The notes beneath the pieces are model-generated. The model made no database searches. It worked only from the letters and a program-made list of their open reading frames with translations, and was not told where the DNA came from. Below, in pieces: positions 24,357 to 36,903 of a stretch of DNA of 64,000 nt; position 1 is the first letter of the stretch; each line of letters starts with the position of its first letter. Position numbers and translations under genes: made by a program. The stretch is from Eutypella sp. D-1. Lineage: Eukaryota > Ascomycota > Sordariomycetes > Xylariales > Diatrypaceae. The stretch is taken from positions 1,736,001-1,800,000 of the forward strand of contig JAJTTP010000006.1 in the NCBI GenBank assembly GCA_023313575.1, written 5' to 3'.

Positions 24357-25439
24357 CAGCCCTGGAGGTTCCACAGGCAATTGGGTCAATAAGGGCAGCC
24401 GGTAGATACGTACTTGCTGTGTGTCCGGAGTACTTAGGTACTCACGTAGCCCCTGGAGTACATATGTAGTCGTGGCTATGCCAGGTCGAGCACCTAAGCC
24501 ACTATTTAGCCACAGATTGGCTGCCTCACATTGACCAATGATATCGCAATATTACCCGCAAGTTACCTAAAGAAGCAAGGGTTATACACCAATCAGAGCC
24601 CAACCTCTTTGTACCTAAGTACGTATGTAACATCGAGTCCGGCGAGTCCACCCCTAGGCCTCCTGGGCCTGTCAGCCCTGCCTGCACTTGACTAACAACA
24701 ACTCACAAACCACCCCCAAGAATTCAAACCCGCAACTAACACACACATACAATACCACCCATGGGTGTGTGCGTGCGTGTGTGTGTTATGTAGTAGCTAG
24801 GAAGGATGTATGTAAGTGTGAGTAAGGCTGCATTACATACACATATGTAAGGTAAGGTAGGAACCATGAAAGGTGAGTTGGCGATGAGTATATCTTGCAC
24901 ATGGCCCTGTTTTTTCCCCTTTCTGCACCTATTATTATTCCTAGCATTTTTGGGCATTATACTAGGAAAGCCAGGAAAGAATTCCGTTCAGTCGTTTGCT
25001 CTTCTTTACCGGGACCACACCGCTTCGTATTCCTTACGGCCATTTATAGATCGACACATCCACATTCGCTCCACATCAGGCGGGTAGAACGACGTGGGTA
25101 CGACGACGTGGGTACTGGGTGAAGTGTTTGCAGCTTTTCGGGCACGGAGCGGAGACCCAGCAGGAGACCCAGCAGAGACCCAGCGGGGACTAAATAACCG
25201 CCCTGCACTGCGTGCCTTACATTACATTATACCTACATTGTATTACTTACATATATTCGTCTCGTCTCCGGTAGGATTTAGGTAGGAACAGGAACAGGAG
25301 GAGACAAGAGAAGAAGAAGATCAAGATCAAGAAGCAAAAGAACAAGAAGAATAAAAAGTCGAAAGAGAGAAGATCCAAAAAACCCAACAAGGACAACTGA
25401 GACACGACAATAAATAAGCATAACAACAACAACAATACA

Positions 25440-25779
25440 ATGCCCTGGGTAGCCAACACGCCGGAGTCCCAACTCGGGCGCGCCGACTCCAAGAACCCCG
25501 AGACCACGTGCCGCGGCATCACATCTAGCGGGCGACCCTGTCGACGACCCCTCACCGCCACACCTGATGGCACACCCGTGCCATCGCCGGCGCGCGTGAA
25601 GCGGGCTCACAACCGTCTACGCGTCGACGACCCAAGCGACCCCGACCTGTACTGCTGGCAGCACAAGGACCAAGCGACCTCATCTACACACTCGAGCCCA
25701 GGTCCACGCCGCTCAGAGAGGCCCATTCTTGAGTCGCGCGAGAGCGTCGACACCCTGATCGACCGGCTCGGGATCGTCG

Positions 25780-25810
<31 letters not shown>

Positions 25811-27011
25811 CGGCGGCCGGAAGTCGTCTGGATACAAGACCTCGGGCCACGGCGCCGTCCAGCCCGACGGGAAGGAAGAAGTATCGGGACAACATCATTT
25901 GCAACAACGGCCCTCCTTTAGAAAGAAGACAAGGTCCATATTCTGCTGCTGCTTCTCGATACCCATCCCCGAGGAAGAAGAGGCAGAGGAGGCCGAGCAG
26001 CCGCAGCCCCCGCCGCGCCCGAAGCCACATCCGGTCCAGTCCGCGCCCGCCCAGCTGCCCGCAAAGCCGTACCCACCGTCGTCATCGCGTCCCGGTAGCA
26101 GCGGGCTGGCGCCCCCGGGGTCGGCGGGCGGGCGGTCGCGGCGCCCGAGCCAGACTTCGCAATTCATGTCCCTGATCCCCGGGCACACGTCGCCGCAGAC
26201 GGCATCGCAGCTGCTGGCCGAGCTCGCCAAGCCCCCCTCCGCGCAGGACGAGCCAGGCTACATCTACATCTTCTGGCTGACGCCCGAATCGACGGGCGCG
26301 AAGCCTCCCACCGACGCCGCGCGGTCCCTGCTCGCCTCCTCCGGCTCTGACTCCAAGAACTCCGGCTCCCACCTGCGGCCCGTCGATGCGCAGCGCCAGC
26401 GGAGACCGAGCGACGTCGTGGCCAACTTCGCCGCGTCGTCGTTGAAGGGCGGCGGGCAGACCAGAAGCAGAGGTGCTCCTGGAAAGGACGACGGCGGCAA
26501 GAACGGCAAGCCCAAGACGATCCTCCTCAAGATCGGCCGCGCGTCCAACGTGCACCGCCGACTCACCGAGTGGCAGCGGCAGTGCGGGTACGAGCTGGAC
26601 CTGATCCGGTACTACCCGTACGTGCCGTCGTCGTCAGCGGCGTCGCAGTCGAACACGCCAGCGGGCTCGCGACCCTCCTCATCCTCGACGAACCGACGCA
26701 CTTCCGGTGGCGCGGGTTCGCGACCCTCCTCGTCCAGCAACGCCAACGCCAACGCCAACGCCAACAACAGCGACGGCGTCCGCAAGACACCGCACAGCCA
26801 CAAGGTCGAGCGCCTCGTGCACATCGAGCTGACGGGCCTCGGACTCCGCGCGTACGGCGGCGCGGGCGGCGACGGCGGCGGTGGCGGCGCCTGCGAGGCC
26901 TGCGGTCGCACCCACCGCGAGTGGTTCGAGGTCGAGGCCAGTCGCGACGGCATCCGCCTCGTCGACGAGGTTGTCAGGCGCTGGTGCGACTGGGATGAGG
27001 GCCGGCTGTGA
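25440..27011 (+). CDS. T5orf172/GIY-YIG-like domain protein (DUF1766, Mug113-like)
   Basis: Single exon, 523 residues. The N-terminal part has a small Cys/His motif, CRGITSSGRPC (Cys24, Cys34) with YCWQH near residue 78, which recurs in this fungal family and may bind zinc. A disordered Gln/Pro/Ser-rich middle follows, including a CAG/CAA-encoded polyGln run. From about residue 272 the T5orf172 domain starts with GYIYIFWLTP, continues with LLKIGRASNVHRRLTEWQRQ, then KVERLVHIEL, and ends with CEACGRTHREWFEV. This matches the GIY-YIG-related fold of phage T5 orf172 and fission yeast Mug113. Whether it cuts DNA is unknown; the domain is split by two low-complexity inserts. Neighbours give no hint. 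Long minus-strand frames across it are shadows caused by its high GC content. Confidence 0.82.
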
Positions 27012-27906
27012 ACAAGAAAGAGGAAGGAACATTGAGAAAGAAAGAAAGTGAGCGTGAGCGACGGCATACTAACGAAGTCACGAGACAGGGAGAGAATTCG
27101 CCTCTGTAGGGTGTGTATGTATGTGTTTGTCTTTTTCAATCGCATTAGGTTATTTTTTGGGGTGGGATGGTCGGCATGGCATGGCGTTTCTGTTCTTTTC
27201 TTCCTTTCTTTTGTTTGGTCCAAAATTTCTTTTTCTATCATCACTTGGGTGCAGCATAGATATACCTAGCCGAGCATAGCAAAGCAAAGCAAGCGGACAT
27301 TATACGGTACAATACGCATGGCAACACAGAGTTTCTCAGTTCTCTCGTCCTTAGCCTATAGCTTTTATTCTGTTCCTTTTTTTCCCCCTTTCTTCAGAAT
27401 GGATAGGATAAATAGCCTGTCTCGTTTTAAGGGCCATTATTTTCTATACACACAGACAATACAAAAATACACCTGAGGGCTGTCCGGTATCAATCAACCC
27501 CTTCAGCCGAGTTTGTTGTGCCTGTTCAGCGTCCTACAGTAGGGGGGGGGGAGAAGAAAAAAGGTCTTTAGGGTGTTAGCATGCTCCTGAAGCTGTAACT
27601 GTCATTCCATGCATCAAGGTTATAATCACGAGTTTCTATACGTAGTGGAAATCTAATTGATTTAAATTCCGAAAAAAAGGTTATTTCATTATAGAGCTTC
27701 ATAGCATCCATCTCATCCTGCTTCTCATCTATCTACCACAACCCCCTATCACATCACCTTCCTTCTTATTCATCTTCTCCGTTTCATCCTCGTCTATGAA
27801 CCTCATGACTACAAGCAAGCAAGCAAGCACCAGAAGCTTAACCGTGCAGCAGCCTCCATCCGGCCGAGCGTTCTATGAGTTGAGTTTGAGCAGCGCGTCA
27901 TGAGCT

Positions 27907-27945
27907 GAAAATGAAAATGAAAAATGAAAATGAAAATGAAAATGC
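27907..27945. repeat. (AATGAA)n-type microsatellite
   Basis: About six imperfect units of ATGAAA, with one unit containing an extra A. Confidence 0.85.
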
Positions 27946-28503
27946 AGAGGGACTAGAGGGTACACAAAGAAGAAGTTGCTGCCCTGTTCGTCGAAGTAGT
28001 ATCTGGCTGGCGATGATAGGTTTGTCGACGAAAACGAACTCGTGGCTGGAGAGCCGGAAGACAAATAAGAGTAGTGAAAACCCGCCAGGCAACACAAAAA
28101 CCAACAGCAATATACCGCCCCCTCCCTCCCGCTTCTTCCCTATCCAACCCCAGCTCCAGCCAGCCAGCCCCCTTTAGAACCTGTCCTATGCTACCGTTTG
28201 ACCTGCCATTACGCCCTTGCTATGACATTCAGCCGACCGGATCTATCAACACATGGCAAAAAACACACAGAAGAAAAATAAAGAGAGGAAAGGGAAGGGC
28301 GGGGTTATGTGAGTCGAAACCCGGGAAACCTCAAAATAAATTTAAAATTTTCAAATTATAGGATTGGATAGGAGGGAAAAGGGAGAAATGAAATGATGGG
28401 GTATCAAAGATCTTGTAGTTAATAGAAAGATAGGAAAAATGCGGTTTCAAACTCGATAAACGCGTCAAACTCGAACTCAATGCACGGCTCGCATCAGTCC
28501 GGG

Positions 28504-28546
28504 GTGTGTGTGTGTGTATGTGCATGTGCATGTGCATGTGTGTATG
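28504..28546. repeat. GT/ATGTGC compound microsatellite
   Basis: A GT run passes into repeated ATGTGC units and then back to GT. It ends about 12 bp before the minus-strand stop codon of the RhoGEF-like gene, so it probably lies in its 3' UTR. Confidence 0.85.
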
Positions 28547-28557
28547 AGGGTTGCGGA

Positions 28558-31500
28558 TTAGCCGATGACGACCTCCTGGGTGACGAGCCCGTAAATCCAG
28601 GCGGCCTCCGCGACGCTCGCGCACTGGAAGCACCACTTGCTTACTAGGCCGCCGCTGTTTCCGCGATCGCGGGGACCGTCGGCTTCGCCAACATTGGCCG
28701 TCTCCTCCCAGACGTTAAGCAGCACACCGCGGCTGCCGAGGCGAGAGAAGCAACGACTGCCCAGGACGACATCGAGCACGATCTTTTCTTTCTCGGGGTG
28801 GCGCTTGTTGAGGGTGTGCACGATGACGCGCTTCTCCATGCCCTGGTATTTGCGGAGGTTCTGGCGGGCGCCGGCATCGGGACGCGTCACCTCTAAGAGG
28901 CAGTTGCCGTGATCCTCCCACTTCGACGCCGAGACTAGTAGGTGCAGGCGGATCTTGAGGTTGTTGGTTGTGAGAGGATGGTTGGGCATGTTGCCCGATT
29001 GTGCGAGGCTGATAGATGGGGAGCGCGGGGATGAGTGGGATGAGCCATAGATGGACTGGTCGCCGCCGATACTACCTGGTCGCGATGAGTGCGGTCGATC
29101 GATGGACGACATGGCAATGTTGAATGACTGGTGCCCGCCCATCAGCCTCTTGAGGAAGCTCGTGGCTGACATGGTTGACGAGTGAGAAAGGCTTCCGGCC
29201 GACTGCGAGGGGGCACGTGCTGAGGCACGGTAGCTGTTTTTGCGCCCAAACCAGCTGCGACGGCGGCTAGTGGCGCCATCACCTTCTTCTGGGGGAGGCT
29301 GTGGTTGGCCGAATGATCGGATGCGTGTCTCTTCTTCCAAAGCCTTGTATTTCGCGTTGTCCATTCGTGCGCGGTGCACGCCTAGATATAGGTTCTCGCA
29401 CTCCTGGAGGGAAGACGTGCGGAAGCGGAAGAATGACGTGTCGACTTTGTTGATCTTGGGGTACAGTCTCGCGTAGCTCAGAACTGGAGATCTTATCTCC
29501 AAGTCGAGGGCGGTGCTATTTCGAAGCATGACCAGTGGTGTAAGGTCTAGGGCAATCAGTGGGCGGTCTTCAGATTTAGGTGAACTGTCTGAGCTGGGAA
29601 TGCGCTGGAAGGGGTATGCCTCTATCAGGCCAGGCGTCGTAACGATGGAGCAAATATCTGGCCATAAGTCTTTCCAGCATCCATGTTTGTTGTCCCAGTA
29701 TGAGATGCTGGCGAGGGATTTGAAGACATATGACTGAGCGTTCTCGTCATCGGCCCTGGAGGGCTCTGCTTGAGATGCTGAGGCTGAAGGTGTGAGGCTG
29801 TTCACACTTTCTGATACTAAGGATTGTTCATGTGTCCATCCAGGTTGCTTAACGCTGATGGCGGGCACGGTATCAGGGATGTCAGCCGCCTCGAGTTCAT
29901 CAGACGATTCTGAGGACACGCTGTAGTCGTCATCGTAGTCGAGATTCTCGTGGTCATCGTAAGTATCATATTCGTCATCAGTTTCTGATAGCGAGCTGGA
30001 AGCATCGGTAGAAATGTCAGATGGGTGATATTCATGCTTGAGCGGAGACGAAGTCCGCCGCTTGAGCCGCCCTGAACCCTTTTCTTGGGGCGGTGCTAGG
30101 TGCGGAGACTTCTGGCTGAAGGTCCGATGGACTGGCGGCGGAGGTGCACCGTCGTCCCGGTACGGTGTGCTGTTCGGTGAGGATTTCCTCAGCCTAAGCG
30201 GCTCAGGTCGCAAGTCCTCCTCGTCATCTCTGTCAGCGACAGGAGGGGGCGGAGGTGGAGAGCTGGGAGGGGGGATAGCAGGAGGTGGCGAGGTAGGCGC
30301 CGGAATGGAAGGGGGTGGGTAGGCGGGCTGCGGTGGTTGCGATTCTTGGTAGGACTTATTGGTAGGAGTTGTCTCAGGCGACAGAGACGGCGCTGCCGGT
30401 GTGACCGGGAGGCTTGCAGTCCTCATGTGATTTCGGTCTGTGGTTGACGGCGATTTTGCTTTTAGGACCTCAGCTGGTCTGAGAGAGGACGCGGAAGAAT
30501 GTCGTTGACTTGGCCGTCGCTCGCCGAGGGGAATATCCTGGGCAGCTGGTTTTGTAGAGACCGATGTATGCGGCCGCCGTACGGAAACTCCTCTCTTCAC
30601 CTCCGGAGGCACGGGCTGGGTCCCCAGAATCTCCAGCCAGTCCATGATCTGCTCTTTGTCGTCCGCGGCGAGGGTAAGTAATTCGTACCACTCGTCGTTG
30701 TAGCCCCTGATCATGACAACTAGCTGATACGCATCGTCGCCTTTGCGGGCAGAGTAATCTCCTCCGTTGATTGGGGCAAAAAGCAGCCATGATCGCCCCC
30801 CACTACCAATCTCCCTAATGAGTAGATCGCCAGGATCTGATTTGAACAGCGGATTATCACGGGAGATAAGTTCGATTTGGCACACGAGCCGCTGGCCATT
30901 GGAATGGCGGAGGTCTAGGGAAAATGTGTCCTTGGCGAAAACTTGGCGGAAGCGGTCAATCTTGACATTGTCAAGTGCCTCCAAGGTTTCTAGGTCACGA
31001 GCGCGAGATGTGTCGGTATAGGTAGCATCATCATCGACAGCTCTCGCGGTTTCCTCTTTGTGTCTCCTGCGAGCCTTCTCCTGGAGCCATTCCCATTTGG
31101 CTGCCAGGGACTCGTAGTTTTCAGTCCCAGTGACGGATCGATAACCCTGTATTCCGTTAGTGACATAATTATGGAGGACTATTGCAAATGGTAACTTACC
31201 TTGATGAACTTGGCTATCCATTTAATCCGTACCAAGGGGCGCTTCAGGAGATGAGCCACATCGATCCGCTCTCCATCCTCGTTGAGAACATCGCCATCCT
31301 CATTACGCGGCATGGCATTGACGAGCGAGCTGTCATCGTCTAGTGCCGCCGGGGCCAGATTGACGATGACGCCTTGGAATCCCAGGCGCCAGACATCGAG
31401 GTACCTATCGTAGATTGTGTGGACAGATTCCAGCCACTGAGGCAGCTTGTGAACATCAAAGAGCGGGCAGCGTTTGTGAAGGTTTCGGAGCTTCTCAAGC

Positions 31501-34472
31501 GCCACGCCCATATCTACTACCGCTTTTGATAGCATATCTCGTCTGGGCTTCGCGGAAGGCGAACCGAACAGGTCCTTGGGGCCATTTCCATTGCTGTGGA
31601 GTACTTGGGTTAAGAGTACGGGGACAACTCCGTCCACGAGCGTCTTTAGTTCGCGCTGGTATAAGTTTTCATCGCCGGCGAACTCGCGGAGAAGGTTTTC
31701 GACTGTAGCATTGTCCAGATTGTTCGATGCCCTTCTTACACTACGGGCAGAACGGAGACTATTTCCTCTCTTGGGCACGTTCTCGTCCTCCGGTAGAGAG
31801 AGGACGGAGACCAAGTCGGAATGCTTTGTGAGCCGTCTCTTAAGACCTGATTTTTGGCTTCTTTTCCTCGAGAACTCTGTGCCAGTCTTGGTGCTTCTAC
31901 TAAGAGCAGTAGTCTGGGTAACAGTGCTTGCCGAGACCACGGACGACATATCCGTGTCTCGTGTGCTTCGCGAGGATTCCGAAACGATGGTTGACAACTC
32001 GTGGTGTCCGTTGGTAGGCGGCCTTCTCTTTTGTTGCGCAGGTGGTGACTTTTGTTTAGGAGGTTCGGAAGACACCATCGAATCCTCGTCATCACTGGGT
32101 GGTGAACCTCTTCGACTCTCAGGTGGATGATGTTCATCCCAGTACTCATCATCAGGGTCATCATCGAGGTCCACTATGGTAGAGCAGCTGGGATACTCTG
32201 GCGGTGGCATACTATGACCAGTAGACTCGCCGCGAAACGCATCCCTAAGCTTGTCTTTTAAACCCCTCTTGGGATTAGGTCTCAAGGGGTACGAGGAAAC
32301 TCTAGTAGCTCGACTCCTTTTAAGACTGTTTGAGGGTACGCTCGGCGCCTCTTTTTCTTCGGATCGAGCTTCTTCAACCCTTGGCTTTTTGAGTTCCTCC
32401 GGCTGGATATGTTCTTGACTTTTTTTAACGGGTGAGGCTACCGGGGTGGGCTCTACGGGCGCAGGTTTTGCAGTTGGCTTGGAAGTCGGGGGCGTGGGTT
32501 GTCGTGTCTTGCTCTCCTCGACCCATTCTTTCTCCATCGATTTCCTATGGTGGGACTCGGCTTCGGTCTTCGACGGTGCCTCCACGAATGGGTCGACAGT
32601 CCCTTTCAACCAATTCTCGATGTTAGGTGGTTGATTGGCAACAGGTTTGGGCGGTTCCACTTTTTCCGTCATCATCTTTTTGCCCTCCGTCAATACTTTC
32701 TTCAGGACGTTAGTAGCACCCTTGAAGCTCGTTTGCCTGTTTGCCTTGGGCCTTTTGCTGTTCTGGCCCTTGTCCCCAGGGAGATCAAGGACACTGAATG
32801 CAGAATAACCGACAGGGATTTCTGCTAGTTGGCTGGGAAGCGCGGTAGACTGCTCGTCCGACATCTCATCGGAGCTGCTACCAGAGCTGCTCGTCCATGA
32901 TGCACTGTCGGAAACGTCTTCCGTCACCGTGGTACCGGTCTGGGTAGTTCCCGTGACTTCAGTGCCGGTTTGTGTAGTGCGGGTAACGGATGAGCCGGTC
33001 AGTCGTGTGCCTGTGACCGACGTCCCTGTCTGCGTGGTGCCAGTGACTGTGGTGCCAGAATCTGTCGTTCCAGTGACTGCCGTATGTCGATCAGACGCGC
33101 TCTTTGGCGCGGGCTTCTTTCGCCTGCCACGGCGTGAATTAGATGACCTTCTTGAAGGCCGTTTCGTAGGTGTCTTTTGAACTTCAGGCTCAGGGTCTTC
33201 GATCACTTCGATATGGTCCGACGGCGGCGATTCCGTGTGAGGTTTCCGGGAGCTAGAAGCACGGGCATTGTCCTTCTTCTTTGAATGTTTTCGCGACGGC
33301 GCTCGAATGGTGGATGCGCTACGTGAGCCCTCACTACTCGCGTACGCACGGATACCGTCGTCTGGAAGAGTGGACTGTGATCCTGAATGGCTCGAATAGA
33401 CGCGGATGCCGTCATCTGGGAGTGAAGGGGAACTTTGAGGACGGACTCTGATTCCATCGGTTTGGTAAACCTTCCGTACTGGCTTGACCCGAATCCCGTC
33501 ATCTTCTGGCTCCTTTCCCTTTCGTGGCTTTTTCGTATCCTTTTCTTCTTCCACGATGATACGCGCGGACTCAGACTTAGAGCTTCTAGCATCAGTCTCC
33601 TTCGCTCTGGGCCTGCCAGGGAAGCCGTCGCCGCTACCGACTGACCGCGAGGCAGTATGACGTTTGGGGGCGGTATCGTCCGGTAACTCAACCTTGCTGG
33701 CCCAAGCTTGGACTTTCTTCGCCACAGAGGGGTTGGCTGCTGGGCGCTGTAGAAAGTTCTTGGGTAATGGTTGGCCGTTACCGGTGTTCTGTTTTGGCTT
33801 TGGTAGCTGACTTTTGGGTTGCGGATTGTTTTTCTTGGCATTCTTGACCCAGTTCGTATCGCTCACAACACGCTTCTTAGGCGGGTTGTTCGGTCTCGTT
33901 GCATCCTTGGCTTGGCCCGTGGGCTTTGAGGGCCCCGCCTGTTTCTGCTTGACTGCCACTACTTTCTGCTGCGCTGGCTTCTTTTGCCGCCATTTGATCC
34001 GTTCTCGATCTTGTTCCGTGACACTTTCCTCGTCGACCTGGACGTGGACTTCGCTAGGCTCGGTAGGGGCAGCATATGGGTCTGCGTTGGCCATAGCCTC
34101 CGCATTGGCCTTCTGCCACTTGTTGACTCGATCGCGTACACCACCAGGAGCTTGTATTCGCATGACTGCGGCCTGGCGCATTTCCTGTTTGACAGCATCC
34201 AATTCTTTCTTCCTCTCGAGAGCTGCTTGTCTTTCGGCGGCGATTCGTGCTGGTGAGGGGCGGCCCAGAAGGAAATCGCCCAAGAGTGTGGGAGGCTGCT
34301 TGGTCGTGCTCGCTCGTCGACGACCGGCGCCGCCGTTCGGCCTACCGGCCTTACGGGTGGGCGTACTCGTCGCAGTTGCGGCATCTGGGGTGCTTTTCTT
34401 GACCGGTGACGAGGTTGAGGAGGTTTGAGGACCCGAGGCATCTTCCTCATCATTGGGTGTTGGGGTAGTCAT
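28558..34472 (-). CDS. Large DH/PH-domain RhoGEF-like protein
   Basis: Two exons (31200-34472 and 28558-31146; intron 53 bp, GTAAGT...ACAG) encode 1,953 residues. The first ~900 are basic, Ser/Thr-rich and probably disordered, with four DGIR repeats (about 325-375) and a Thr-Gly-Thr array (about 464-517). From about residue 923 a helical segment beginning ENLLREFAGDENLYQRELK and ending LLKRPLVRIKWIAKFIKGY resembles a DH (RhoGEF) domain. A PH-like domain follows (about 1130-1240; MIRGYNDEWYELLTLAADD), then a Pro-rich and acidic linker, a second PH-like region starting near SYWDNKHGCWKDLWPDICS, and a C-terminal beta-rich region. The protein is likely to regulate a Rho-family GTPase in polarity or septation, by family inference. 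The exact family, and whether the DH domain is active, are unresolved. Confidence 0.72.
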
Positions 34473-36903
34473 GATCTAATGGGTAGCCGTTAGCTTTACG
34501 TACGAGCAATGTTCTGGAGACTAGATAAGAGGCATCGACATGTGTGACCTGCAGGCATCCGAACACCGAACACCGAACACAGATTCTTCAAGTCGATTTG
34601 AGTCCGAAGTAACTCAGCAGTCCAGTTCATCTTGACCTTATTGAAGAGGGAACCCCTAAACAGTGGACTCTCACAGACCAGAGAGAGCCTTTACCAGTAC
34701 CATATTGAGCAGTTGTAGGAAGGAAAACAACAACTAACCTAGCAGCATCGTCATCATGTGGACAGCATGCTGTCAACATTGGCAAGGCCAATAATACGAA
34801 CGGTGCGGTACGCGTGGTATGAAGTTGCAGTGTTGTCTGTGGTAATCAACTTGAGAATAGCGAGACCGGACCGGACTACTGGGAATAAAGTGATGTGCAC
34901 CAGGATATGATCGGACACTCTGATCTATGTGTGATTATGTCCAATGGCCCAATAGGTTAGGTAGGTACGAAGTAGAATAGAAGGACACGGGAAATTAGAA
35001 TAAAAGAATAAAAGAATAATGATTGTAGGAATAAGGGTTGCGGGCAATCCGGTTTGCTACGAAGTACCGTCCATCCAAGTTCTCCAGGGCTGTGTCGAAA
35101 AACGCACGGTACTAGGTAGGTAGCTATGAATGCCACCCCATTAATGTTTCCAATCTTTGAGGGAAAGAATTATGACCTGTTCATGTTCATAACTTCCAGG
35201 TTACCGGTGTGTGTACGGAGTACTATGTATGTAAGGTGAAAAGGAAGGTAAAGAATTGGTTGTAGATCAACTAAAGCAGGTACATGTTTTTGTAAAAGCC
35301 AATGTTGTTCGGAAGGGTGGGTTTATATTGGGTACCGAGACAGGTTGGTGTACGAAGTATGCGTGAGTGACATAAGTAACTATAAGTACGATGAATTGTT
35401 CGATCCGGTGGTTCCCAATGGCTCCGGATTGCGGGATATGTACATGTAAGTACCTAAGTAGGTGTATAAATTTACTGCCAACCTGCCAAATCTGCTGCTT
35501 GCCCTGCTTTCTGCTGCCATCACAGCTAGTAAGAGCAATGGATGGATCTGTTTGATGTGTGTAAGCAAGCTTGCTTGTTGGTGTGTGGTGAGTGGTGTGT
35601 GGTGCGCTGGTGGTTGCTTCCTCACTGTGGTAACCAATAGCGTCATGCAAGGAAGCTTAGACATAAACAATGGCATTTGGGTGGCCTGGCAGCCCTGGGT
35701 GACCCGATCCTAAAATCGCACTAAGCCCATCCCGGAGATCCCAGACCAAGCTTCCCTGCTTCCTAGCTTCCATCCAAGCCGGGCATTGTACTCCGTAGTG
35801 GGCAACATCCATGGGATAGTGGACAAAGGTGGGGTCAGCCGCTAGCTCCAGATGGACCTTTCCCTATGAAGTCGGGATCGGGGCGCCCAGTGCTGCCAGT
35901 TTCACCGGCCGTTCGGGGCGGTATGATCCTGGCAAGCCCGATTTGCGAGAGGAAAAGGTACCGCCAGTTGTAAGCGGATTTATATGCAGTTCCTATGTAT
36001 GTCGCAGGTTAGTATACATAAGCAGGTACATGACCCTACAATACATAACAACCTCCACGAATACTAAGTACGTACTAATCGAAAACACTGAACCAATCAA
36101 GGCAAGAGATTCAACTACATGCCCCCCCCCATATCAGCGGAGTCCGGCTTCATAACCAAGCTGGAGATAACCCAATTCTGACATTACTGTGTCTACTCCG
36201 TATGCAAAAGCCAAAAGCCCTGTTTTATTCATGCAGCCATGTTGCCATATTGCCGTCTTGTCCCCTCCGACCAATCAAGGAATCGGTCCTGTTGGTGGTC
36301 AGCTGAGGCGTCGATTATTTACCCCCGATGTTGTGGCTTCATTGTTTACATACCTCCTCAAGGCCTATATTGATCCTTCCAAACTCTATAAGTAAACAGC
36401 TTCAATTATTGAGCAGATCAAGGCCCCGCCAATCGAATCCCATAAAGGATGCGCTCATGATCTAAAAATATCCACGAATACCCATAAGCCGCCTGTGAGC
36501 GCTATATGGAGGGACAAGGTACTTAGTAATTAGGTGGTATACAATTCCATAACGAGAGTCGACAAGGCCGATCACGTACCCGGCCTATCGGCGCATTGAG
36601 CCAGCCAGCCTTGCGGATCCTTGCACTAATTACACTGCATTCAATCAAGCAATCACAAACATATTGTGTTGTTCATTATTATAGGCACATCCTCTTTCAG
36701 GAACAATCTATTAGCTTAGCTGGGGAAAAAAGGGTGGTGATTAGAAGAAGCAGGAATTGGGGCTGTCCTGTATGATTATATTGATAGATCGCTAATCCCT
36801 CATGGGAAGACTTGTCTTGTGAAATGATATACCACAAAATCACTATGCCGGCCAAGACGAAGGCCATCACCCTCTGTTCCTCCATTGAGCTTTCCTCGTA
36901 CCC
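34473..36903. other. Intergenic upstream of the RhoGEF-like gene; no gene seen
   Basis: Promoter side of the RhoGEF-like gene and 3' side of the RING-H2-like gene. It contains three copies of TACGGAGTA (35214, 35789, 36194), TAGGTA clusters and a C10 run at 36122-36131. Open frames are short and unconvincing. Confidence 0.6.

Larger units (their letters stand above)
23869..25439. other. Intergenic between the MFS and GIY-YIG-like genes
   Basis: No gene seen. It holds a candidate small inverted-repeat element with an 11-bp tandem triplication, GT/AC-rich stretches near 24742-24790, and a purine-rich leader (about 25286-25439) directly before the next ATG. Confidence 0.55.
27012..28557. other. 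Convergent intergenic region; two 3' ends
   Basis: Lies tail-to-tail between the GIY-YIG-like gene and the RhoGEF-like gene, so it should hold both 3' UTRs and terminators. T-rich stretches near 27120-27240 and 27380-27400 and an ATGAAA repeat are visible. No coding potential recognised. Confidence 0.6.

Noticed and set aside
26612..27244. 210-codon minus frame across the GIY-YIG-like gene
   Set aside because: Antisense shadow with low-complexity content.
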